Assembly (NCBI GenBank): GCA_015501595.1
Contig: JADNRX010000002.1
Location: 1 to 64,000, forward strand
Source: Hymenopellis radicata
Lineage: Eukaryota > Basidiomycota > Agaricomycetes > Agaricales > Physalacriaceae
Reading direction: 5' to 3'
DNA: 64,000 nt
A program made the translations under genes and the position numbers. The notes beneath the pieces were generated by a model, which worked only from the letters and a program-made list of their open reading frames with translations, ran no database searches and was not told the DNA's origin. Below are positions 54,489-64,000 of the stretch, piece after piece; positions within the stretch are counted from its first letter, which is position 1, and the number at the start of each line of letters is the position of its first letter.

Positions 54489-57400
54489 TTATCGGAACGT
54501 TTTAGATCCTTCCTCGCTCTCATATGCACTGAGCAGATCATCGTAACCTTCGTCATCACCTTCTTCGGCTGCGCTTTCGCGAGTTTTCCTGGAAGCCCTA
54601 TACGTTTCTGTTGAAACTTTTCGGGTTCGCGATTCAGTCGAGATTTTCCGAACACGACGTTCTGTAGATGTTTTCCGAACTCTGTGCTCGGAGCCCACAT
54701 GACCATCGGACGAAAGCTTTCGACGTTGTGGGGGAGTCGGAGACGTGGCGTCTCCTTCAAAGCTTGAAGCCTTTGGGGTGAATATAGCCTCTTCGTCCGG
54801 CCAAGGAACATCTAAAGACTTGGAGTGAGGACGAGTGGTTTCGTTCGTTTCCTGAAGGCGGAGAGCAGAAGGGCGAGGGACTTGACGGCGCGAAATGTAA
54901 TCTGGGACTTTTCGGCGGTGCTTCTGCAACCGAAGAATCGGACGTATCACCACTGTACTGCGATGTAGGGGGCGTCTTTTTGCGAACAAGTTTACGTGGA
55001 TGTGAAGGTGCTTCCAGAGGTATGCTTGGATCAAAACCATTCTCTTGGTAGATCTCTGGTTCCAGGACTCCAGCTTCCGAAGACTGCGAATGCTGCGTTG
55101 TCTGTAGGGGAGGCGAATACAACGATGGTGACTGTGCGACAGCACCCGGGCCATCGTTTGAATGTAGCACAATGTCTCCCCGACTGAACGCCAGGTTTTG
55201 CATCCCTCGATCGGGAGAGGTTCTCGGAGAAGTTCCCGAAGACGAGTAAGATGTATGTCGCGCAGCTCGAAAACTGGGTGCCATTGGAGAAACAGATTTA
55301 CGATTGAGCATGACTCGTCTGCTCCGCGTTCCATCAGACTCGTAGTCCACCCGCTGCGCACCCGATCGCAACGAGGGCGCCAAAGATGATATAGACGACA
55401 CCGAATCTTGACGTCCTACATGCCCTTGCGTCTTACTCTTGTTCACTTCAGCCCACTCATCGGATCTGCGAGGATTCGTGGGGACCGGAGATGACCGTTC
55501 AGTGATAAGCGATGTCGCATTCAACAGTAAAGGACGTGGACCACTTTTCCGAGTCGTGGGACCGCGGGTAAGTGACGCGATAGAGTCTTGCAGATGCTTT
55601 GTTCGACTCGAAATGGACTCTGACTCGTTATGCGTCGCTGCTTCGGGACTCGTTGGTGCAGAAAATGCAGCGGGGAAAATAACACTGTCGCGCGGAGGTT
55701 TGAAAAAGGCAGGTCGAGTGGGAGGAGAGTAGATGCCTGTTCGATCGGGTCCTGGAAGAGAACCACGTCGTTGGTCGTTGGACTTCATGGGCGTGACGTC
55801 AGGAGGGGAGAGAAGTTGTTGAACAGGATCAGGGGAATTAGACGAGGTGTTTGTCTTGCGGAGACCCCAGGACCCTGACAATGCTTTGGCGCGCCAATTG
55901 CTGCTTGCCTTAGCAAACGCGGCAGCTGTGTCAGAGTCCTTCAGCTTTTCAGCATAGTCCCACAAACGTGTGGTGGCTGGAAGGTTCGACGAATCAGCCT
56001 GGATCTTGCCGTCTGCTGGGGTTATTTCTGGTTCTGGGCAAGGAGTCCTCTCTTCTGGCGTAGGAGACAGCGGAGATGGTGGAGGTTCCATGGATGATTG
56101 ATTCGTGATACCCCTCCAGACAGTCGTGGCTAGCCGGGAGGTCAAAGTAGACGCAGCTGGGGTAGCATCAGCGGCGACAGGTTTTTGTTCCACAACGAGG
56201 GGCTTTATTTCCTGCTCTTCTTCACCATCTGATGCGTTGGGTGACCTATCAGGCGAAGCAGCTTGATTTGTGAAACCTTTCCACATCGACACCTTCAAAC
56301 GAGCTCCCAAACTCATCGAACCAGCTGCAGCAGCTTGAGCCTCATCTCGTCGGCGATTCCAAAGGTCTGCGGCCGATTGCAAAACGGAGTCAATGCCACC
56401 AGATCCAGACAAGGAATAATTCTGGAGGAGAGCTGTGCCTTCCAAGAACGCGTCCCCAAGCTCCCAAGCCCGTAAAGGTGATGGAGGAGGTAAACTTTCA
56501 TCTTCGTGACCCCAAAGACCAGGCGATTTTGGAACATTTTTCCCGAGCCTAGGACAAAGTTAGTTGGATTACAACAGGAAGGCGTTTACTACTTGCCGCA
56601 TCAGTGCGATTCTAGCCCGAAGCAACATCGCGGTGCATATGTCGACAAGAAATTCAAGTCGTGGGCTGCTGTTTTTAAGACGAGCTTCTCGAGAGAAGAT
56701 AGCATCCCAGGCTACCAGAATATCAGACATGGGGAACGTGTGAGCCAGAAGCGGGGCAAGCCAGCGGCTGATTTAGTCAGTAAAATACTGTGGATCCAAG
56801 TCATCAAAACGTACTACGAGTAGTGTGGTAGGGCGGGATTAAGCCCTTTGTTGTCCTGCAGTCAAAAGAATCAGGACAACTTGAAAGTGCATATGTACGG
56901 ATCGTACCAGGCTTTCAAACAGGTCAATATCTGCCCAGGACAACCTTTCACTCAGTTGCTTCATCCATATACTACCACCCTGTTCGTCCTCGAGCTCAGA
57001 GAATTCACCGACTAATGCCTCAAACAACCAGAAGGTATCGGCCTCGACATGCGCCGCGTCCGCCAATTCAATCTCCTCTAACATGACGGAATAGATGGGG
57101 AGTAGGAGGGTCGGAACGTGAGGGGACATATTCCCAGGATTTATGGCCGAATGAATATATAAGATTCGAGCAAGCGCAGCCATGTGGTTTGAATGGGCCT
57201 TGTCTGAGAGAGATTTGGATACGAGTACAGGCGGTACCTGCACCCGTTTAGAGAGTGATGAGGTACGAGCTAGTGGTGATTCAGGACTGGCTGCTTCAAA
57301 TTCTAACCGAATTTCAGGAATGGCTGAAGCTTCGTCAACCGCATCTGTTCCTTTGGATTGAAGGATCTGCAGGCGTCGTTGCAGACTGTTCCCGTAGGTG

Positions 57401-57941
57401 ATTTTGTCATCGCCAGAATATGAATCATCGAGTGGACACAAAGAACTCGCTTCGGGCTCGTCCGCGAGTCCAGAGAACAATGCAGGCGGTATGCGTGATA
57501 GTTGATGCGACACGTCGAGCACCGCTTTGTCCTGAGCGGAGGATGGAATAGATGGGGGACTGTCATCTTGAAGGGGAGCAAGCAGTCGTCGCACAAGTTC
57601 CTACCGACAGTTAATTTGATGTTAATGCCCCAAAGCAGATTAACCCACATAGTAACTATTGCGCTGAGATGTTATTTCTTTCTCCCAGTTCGCCTTTAAG
57701 ACTGGGAGTATGCCAAAAAAGAGTCTAATTCGTGGCTTTCAGTCTTGCAAATAGAGCTTGACGCTGAGAACTTACTTCCAAATACGCGGACGCAACCAGG
57801 AAGGATGATCAGGAATGCCTAAGTCGGGATTAGGTGCGCGTCAGGATGACAGATGAGACAAGCTGACCTCGTGCACAAAGTTGGCGCAGGCGAGGAACAT
57901 CGACTAGCGTCGAGTCCAAGATTTCAGAGAGTTGGTTGACG
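54489..57941 (-). CDS. TBC-domain Rab GTPase-activating protein (TBC1D13-like)
   Basis: The TBC Rab-GAP domain is assembled from small exons: LRQLCARGIPDHPSWLRPRI (the TBC opening, with Arg in GIPD..R..W), WKLFFGILPVLKANWEKEI, SYYELVRRLLAPLQDDSPPS, HMAALARILYIHSAINPGN, EADTFWLFEALVGEFSELED, DNKGLNPALPHYS and RWLAPLLAHTFPMSDILVAW. A long Ser/Pro-rich tail of about 600 residues follows, with basic TRKVSTET repeats, ending ESEEGSKTFR. The frame shifts by one base at about 54860-54890. No in-frame ATG is present before the first visible exon (57941), so the N-terminus is unknown. The IST1 stop is only about 40 nt upstream on the same strand. A role in membrane traffic is inferred from the family. 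Confidence 0.78.
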
Positions 57942-57982
57942 CTGACGGAAATGAGAGGTAATCGAACGCGTAAAATGAATAC

Positions 57983-58741
57983 CTACACGTCTTGCCTACG
58001 AGGCTCGGGGACCCACTTGACGCTGTACGACTTGGCAATGTTCAGTAGGTACATGTCAAGGTCTGCGGCGCTTGGCGTAGGAGTAGTGAGAGACGCAATA
58101 GCCTGCAACAGGTTTTAGGGACGAGAAACGTGTGTGGCAAAGGTGTCCTACACGAGGAGATACGTAGTGATCGCGATTATTCGAGGCAGATGGAGCGAAA
58201 TCATCTCCAAAGTGCTGAACAAGGAGATCGCGTACAATGTGCAGATCTAAAGGAGTGAGTGTTAATCACGAATGGGTGACATCGAGAAGGCTTTACCCTT
58301 GACGTCTACATGAGAGGCAGCAAATATGAGAGTCGATGCGGCTTCCACAACGACGGGACTTGGGGCTGTCCTGGGGGTGGAACATTGAGAATGAGAATCA
58401 TAATGCACAGCGGAAGCTTTACGCTTGATCCAGTTCGTTTATATGTTCGAGCAGTACACCGGTGTACATTCCCATTATCTCCAGAATGTCGCCAAATACA
58501 TCCTCTTGAACCAGCTTTTGCGCTTTAGCCCGGGCAAGACTAACATTGTTCTGTTGGAGAAGAGTCGAAATGTCTCGCCGTGTGATGCTGCCTTGAGAGT
58601 CGTTTTTCTCCTGAATCTGGCCTAACCGTTGACATGTCCATCTCAACTGGTTCTGAGCCAATAGTTGTCAAAGAAGGCGACAAGCAGGCCGGCGTGGTCA
58701 CGCACCTTGACTGCATTCCGGTCCCAATTATGCGCCGCCAT
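57983..58741 (-). CDS. IST1: IST1-like ESCRT-III-associated protein
   Basis: Ist1 regulates Vps4 and ESCRT-III in endosomal sorting. The start at 58741 gives MAAHNWDRNAVK, spliced to NQLRWTCQRLGQIQEKNDSQ, then ITRRDISTLLQQNNVSLARA, KAQKLVQEDVFGDILEIMGM and YTGVLLEHINELDQ: the IST1 helical bundle with its RVE-type motif region. Later exons give DLHIVRDLLVQHFGDDFAPS and DLDMYLLNIAKSYSVKWVPE, ending RRQDV. Four introns. Length about 200 residues, short but complete for the domain; it lacks the long C-terminal tail with MIM motifs found in many relatives. Same strand as, and immediately upstream of, the TBC gene. Confidence 0.85.
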
Positions 58742-59567
58742 CCGTCGTCGTCGTTATCATGGAAGAGGCGTCAGACGTCGTAAACAAGAGCAAGCGGCGC
58801 GCGCTTGACACAGCCTGGTAAGCACCGTCAATAGAGGGGAGCTGAAGGGAGCAAGAGCAAAGCTCAAACTTCAATTTCCTGCATTAGCTCACGTTCACGT
58901 GGTAAATTGTGATCCGCCGCTAGCTGCGGTGTCTTTTCACCGCTCCGTCATCTCGTCGCACCGTTCATTCCTACTCGACATCGACTGCTCTCGCAGAAAT
59001 GAGTATTGGTTTCTCTCAAGCCACACTTCCGAATGATGGCTTGAACGCTGGAGTTGACTAGGGCTTAAAGGAGCAATGAATCTGCTCTCATCTATGTCTC
59101 GTGGATGTAAGGAGTCAATAGTATCGTGCTTGTCTTGCTGAATGTTCATTCTGCGGGTTTAGCCGACGGGTTACAGATCGCGTATTTTGGACGATATATC
59201 CTTGTTGCCGCCGTTCGTTTTTCAGCCTACGCTTTGCTCAGCAATGGACTGGACCTTGTAGCGCGCGTATGAGAGAGGGTCCTTACCTGGCTTGCTCACG
59301 TTCAGACTTAATCCGGCTTCAATATTTCATTTCAATGTTCGTGACCTGTCCTAGCTTTTTCTCTCTGTCAAATTTCAAACCGCGGCCTTGCCTCGAGGAA
59401 CACCATATTTTGAATTTGTCGTTCAAAGTTTGTTGATGTGCATCATACCCGCCCGCCAAGACGGTGGCAGTGACTGAAGGTTGAACAAATGACGCATTCA
59501 ACTTCAAGTCGAAAACCTATCTTCGTTCGACGTGCAGTCGGAACGGTGACTAGCGATCTAAGTAGGA
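58742..59567. other. Intergenic region upstream of IST1
   Basis: About 820 nt. No supportable gene on either strand; open frames are short and without similarity. Confidence 0.45.
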
Positions 59568-60693
59568 ATGCCGGAAACCAATCATCAAGTATTTCAAGTG
59601 TACAGCCCAATTTTTTTTCTGCTGTGGAGTCTGCAATTGACGAATGCTTATCTGTTCACAGGTTTAATAATTTTGCAGTGTCGTCTGAATGGAATCTGCG
59701 CAGACGGGGCTCTCGTGAAATCCTCTGTCGTCGACGTCTTAGGTCAAAGCGGTTAGCCTTTGTCACGCTTCAGCGTGTGACCTCCGGAGCGCTATCGTCC
59801 TTGAAGTTATCACCGCAAGATTCATGTAATGGCGAATGGCACGGTGCCTACGTACGTAGCTCTTTGATCTAATTGGATCTGACTCGCTTTTGGAGGCGCT
59901 GTTAAAGGGCGAAAGTGTGCTAAACCGCATTATCTCCGGCGATTCAGACTTACAGGTTGACGCTGCTACCCTCTCGTTACTCTCTGATTTCAGACGCATC
60001 CTGAAGATCTTGGCACCGTCCAAAGATCTGGGACTTACGGAAGATGTCCCGTGTTCCTGCAGTGCATGCGCATTGCGCATTGTCTCAATCGATGGCCTGC
60101 CATCTAGGTCAAGAGGACGCGTTGGGGCATATTTACAAGCAACAGGTTCCGACTTTCCGCTACGGGATGAGTATTGAGGGAGAATTCGTATGCCTGGTAA
60201 ATGTCAGAGTCTGTATTGAAGTACACTGTGGAGATTGCGGCGCAGCAGACATCGACATTCATCATGGTGAGTAAATTTCATTTGTGGCCGTAAAACATCA
60301 TTTCGTGATGTGGGCTATTCGTTAAGTGTGGGGCTTCGGTGAAGATGTCAATCTCAGTCTGATTCTTTTGAGGCTCGAGCATGAGTGTTCGGGGGACCAT
60401 GTATCGGGGAACTAACACGACAGAGGAATGGTGTAAACGGGTTCCATGTCGGGCGGGCAGTACGCGATGTTGATGCATTTCTCTTGACTGCAGTGTCTGG
60501 TGAAATCGGCCACTGCGGACAGCGTCCACTACATCTAACCCTTCAAATGGTTACGGTTAACCAAGAAGTCCTTCAGTTCCTCACAAGGAAGACAGTTCAA
60601 TATGACCGGGACTTCTTCACCATGCTCCATCCCTCGTTGAACTTACGCATTTATGTTTGTCCTTCATGCGACAGCCTGCTCTTCAATTGGTGA
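59568..60693 (+). CDS. Doubtful hypothetical gene with paired CxxC motifs
   Basis: Several fragments read like spliced coding sequence: CRLNGICADGALVKSSVVDV, then ALLKGESVLNRIISGDSDLQ, then GHIYKQQVPTFRYGMSIEGE and VRVCIEVHCGDCGAADIDIH, and last VTVNQEVLQFLTRKTVQYDR and LRIYVCPSCDSLLFNW. The HCGDCG and VCPSCDS pairs could together bind a zinc ion. I could not build one continuous frame, and there is no known family. It may be a divergent real gene or a decaying one. Confidence 0.3.
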
Positions 60694-61158
60694 ATAACTC
60701 AGCGATTTCACCGCCACAGAATGATTGCATCAGTAAATCAGTTGTGTAGTCTTGGTGTATTCGGCCTCCTTCGTTGTCTCCGGCCTCCAGCTCTGATGGT
60801 GGAAAAGACTCTTTGATCCAACGGAATGTTCAGTGGTCATTTGGTGGTCAAAGGTACAATGCCACGCGGTGTGTCGCACTGCTTGTTCGGATCTTGACTT
60901 GAAGGTGCAAGAAACTGCAGGGTGGGGGGCTTGTAATTGAGAGACCAACATCTTGGAGTAGACAGGCTGTCGTCTGGCTTAACGGCCAACAACGACCTGG
61001 TGGCATTGGTTGCTCAAGAACAGCCAGGCACTAAAGCCGATCGAACGATCGGCATTCAAAAATAGCAACTCCGTGTGGTTTTCACCATCACCACTGTCAT
61101 CTCCGTTTGACCAATTGGCCCCCAGAGACCCAGATAAAGACCAACATGGCTGATGTGA
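60694..61158. other. Intergenic region upstream of the NRPS-like gene
   Basis: About 465 nt, the likely promoter of the NRPS-like gene. No other gene seen. Confidence 0.45.
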
Positions 61159-64000
61159 ATGAACACCGAGCACGCACACTGGCTGGACCTGTCACTATCC
61201 ACCTCTTCCTCCATCCCAGGGTCCCTTCCTGGAGTCGCGCTAGTATCCGCGTGTCCACATATGTCGATTCCTCTAGCATTCCTTTCAAACGTCGTCGGAA
61301 ATAAAGACTATTCTTTGGGAGACTCGCTTCTTGAAGAGCTCGCTACCTCTAGCGCTGCGGAGACATTGTTGGACTGCCTCTGCACGACCTCTTCCCCCGT
61401 AATCTACTCCACGGTACCTAACCGACCACCGCTATGCCATGACGTCCTCCGTTCCTTCGTTGCCAACTTCACTCTCCCGCATTCCCGATTCCGGCCGCGC
61501 CTCGGGCCCAATGACAGAGTCGTAATCGCGTTGCCACCAGGTCCGGTGAACGCTGTTGCTCTGCTCTCCCTGGCTTGTTATCACACTTGCGCGCCAGTCA
61601 ACGTGAGTTGTACAGCTGCTGAGCTCAGAGAGGACGCGCAGAGACTTCGGGCCAAAGCAATTGTCACCACTGATGATGCTGAAGAACGACTCGATCTTCA
61701 GGCGCTCCAGAGGGACCTGGGTTGCGAGGTTGTCTACATCCGGGGACGTCCTTCTGGTCCGGCTGGGTTGTTTGATACAACTATCTTGGGTGACGAGATA
61801 GTCGTTCCATCCTCTCCCTCGAGGCCACACCGGCTGGATGATCAGTCATTGGTTCTGCACACATCAGGAACGAGTGGCAGGAAGAAGGTCGTCCCATATA
61901 ATCTGCGCTCTCTTATCGTTGGGACTTGGGCTGTGGTTCATTCATGGGAACTGAAACCCAGTGATGTTAACCGTGCGTTGGCTTCATGTTTTGTAATGAA
62001 TGCTCATTTGCTCTCTATTAGTTAACATGATGCCGCTGTTCCACGTTGGAGGTATCGTTCGCAACTTATTGGCCCCTGTCTTGTCCGGTGGGAGCTCTAT
62101 CATGTGTATCGGATTTGATGCCATGACGTTCTGGTCTGTGGCCTCTCAATTAGGTGCCACCTGGTAAGTTTTCCTTCTGCACTGATAATTGGCCCCTGAA
62201 AATGTGGCTACAAGGTATTTTGCAGCACCTACCATACACCACGCAATCTTGACCTCTCAGCCCGACCATATTATACCCTCACGCGACCTGAAGATACGTT
62301 TAATTTGCAATGCAGCCGGCGGTCTTTTGCCGTCGTTAGCTGTCCAGCTCAGGAACCGGTTCGAAGCAGTTATCCTGCCATCGTACGGAATGACAGAGTC
62401 AGTATTATTTGTCTTAAGTGGCGTTACAATTAATATATTGCAGATGTATGCCTATCGCTTCCCCGCCAACCGACTACCAACTCCAGCGTCCGGGGTGTTC
62501 TGGAATTGCGTGCGGCCCATATATGTCCATTCGTGATCCAAGTAATCGTGAACGTGAGCTTCAGAGAGGGCAGACGGGGGCTGTTTCTGTTCGAGGCCTT
62601 CCTACTTTCGAGGGTTACGAGATTTCTCCAGATCGAAATGCACCTCTAGACACCTCTGCATTCTCCCGCGATGGCTGGTTTGATACAGGCGACATGGGTT
62701 ACATGGACCTAGATGGATATCTATACATAACAGGACGATCGAAGGAGATCATCAACAAGGGTGGTGAGGTTATATCACCATTTGAAGTTGAAGAGGCCAT
62801 TGTCACCTGCGCAAAAGACTCCGTCAAGGTGTGCTGTTTCTTGTACTTCGGTAGCGTTTGTTAACGTTGCCTAGTCGACACTGGCGTTCTCTATCCCTCA
62901 TGACGTGCTGCAGGAAGTCATCGGCGTTGTGATTGTAACTCCAACCGGCGTTCCTCGCATAGGTCTCACCCAACTACACGACAGACTAAGGTAACGTTTG
63001 TGATTGAGTTCAACATCTGACGTGCAACTTATACCGCCATAGAGAGCATCTACATCCTTCCAAATGGCCCTTCGCTGTAGTATACATGGCGGATGTCCCC
63101 AAGAACTTGTACGACTCACCCTGGTCTTTTTGCAATGTCATCTAACTCCATTGCAGTGCAGGAAAACCTCTCAGAATACACCTGGCTTCGCGGCTAGGTC
63201 TCGATTGCATGTCGGATGCGGTCCCTACATTCCAGCGTCATTTTCAGGCTCAGGTTCCGTCTCCTCTGGCACCGCTTTCAGATCCGATCCCCTGTTCAAG
63301 AGTTTCTCTCAATCTCGTGGCACTTGAACGAGCTGTTCGTTCCTCACCTGGTGTGAAGGACTTTGCCGTACGCTCGCGGTCTGATGGCAGTTCTGAGGCG
63401 TTTGTCACCATGATACCCACAGACGCACAAGGTCTCATATCATGGCTAGGCAAAATTCTTCACGGTTATGACATCCCACAGCGCCTGCATGTCGTCCCCC
63501 GCCCTCTAGCGCGGACCGAATCCGGCGATATTGACTTCAAGGCTATGAAAACAAAATTCTATCAGGACTACATATCAACCGCATCCAGTCATGAATCCCT
63601 AGTACGGGACGCTGTCGCAGAGGTGCTTTCTCTAGAGCCTAGCATGATTTCTTCGGACTCCGACTTCTTCCTGCTTGGTGGAAATTCTCTTCTGCTAGGA
63701 AAGTTATCATATCGTATACGGAGAGAATCCAATATCTCGCTCCCAGTGTCGTCTATGTTCGTCAACAGCACGGTTGCCGGTATAGCCGATCTTCTCGAGA
63801 GACAAGAACGAAATGCATCAGTCGATTCACTACCTTCCGACAAATTTTCTGAGTTCCACACCCTGCTGGAGGCGACATCCACCCCTCATTTCCATACACA
63901 GCCTCCTTCTGTGGCAGAAACTCCCTCTCCCAAGTCTCGCAGCCAGTGGCATCCGCTTTCACTCGTCTTCCAGATAATCCCTTTCATATTCTTCAATCCG
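61159..64000 (+). CDS. NRPS-like adenylation-thiolation enzyme, C-terminus beyond the window (partial)
   Basis: Acyl-adenylating enzyme with a carrier domain and no condensation domain. The start at 61159 is used, but MSIPLAFLSNVVGNKDYSLG at 61261 is equally good. A-domain cores: VLHTSGTSGRKKVVPYNLRS (A3), ILPSYGMTE (A5), GWFDTGDMGYMDLDGYLYIT (A7) and GRSKEIINKGGEVISPFEVE (A8). At about 63590-63800 a carrier domain has the phosphopantetheine site FFLLGGNSLLLGKLSYRIRR. After a linker, WHPLSLVFQIIPFIFFNP begins a likely transmembrane segment as the window ends. About seven introns. Basidiomycete A-T enzymes followed by membrane domains exist, but their products are mostly unknown; I cannot name the substrate. 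Confidence 0.85.

Overview
The window is nuclear DNA of a filamentous basidiomycete, almost certainly a mushroom-forming agaricomycete. Genes sit close together on both strands and are cut by many introns of about 50 nt. Gene content fits this: a trehalose phosphorylase, a TSC1/hamartin homologue, an RlpA-like secreted protein with a Ser/Thr linker, and several agaricomycete-type orphan families. I saw no tRNA, rRNA, CRISPR array or recognisable intact transposon.

Layout. 0-16 kb is housekeeping: the 3' end of the proteasome ATPase RPT3, pyrroline-5-carboxylate reductase, ALG13, a TFIIB/Brf1-like factor, trehalose phosphorylase, a small orphan, POL5, an FCP1-like HAD protein and a mitochondrial RCC1-repeat protein. 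16-19 kb holds a serine-rich orphan and an RlpA-like protein. 19.6-29.1 kb is the accessory part: four members of one orphan family. One member carries an internal tandem duplication, and two form a roughly 1.6 kb inverted duplication. 29.5-47.8 kb returns to housekeeping: a TRM9-like methyltransferase, NAC-alpha, TSC1, HSP90 (with heat-shock elements), an orphan, phosphoserine aminotransferase, TRS130 (TRAPPII), RRP3 and a 2OG-Fe(II) dioxygenase. 47.8-58.7 kb holds an F-box-like protein, an SMP-30-like lactonase, a membrane coiled-coil protein, PIG-H/GPI15, a TBC Rab-GAP and IST1. 59.5-60.7 kb is a doubtful Cys-rich gene. An NRPS-like adenylating enzyme runs off the right end.

Two observations stand out. 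(1) The start regions of the 2OG dioxygenase and PIG-H genes occur twice, 6 kb apart, and each copy keeps only one of the two genes working: reciprocal decay of a duplicated divergent gene pair. (2) The 19.6-29.1 kb orphan family cluster shows inverted duplication, an insertion, an internal repeat and an apparent excess of amino-acid-changing differences between its two closest copies.

A caution: at least eight single-base frame breaks, many in short homopolymers and including an essential gene (RPT3), suggest uncorrected indels in this assembly. Apparent pseudogenes should be judged with that in mind. Exon boundaries were read by eye from GT/GC-AG signals and frame continuity.
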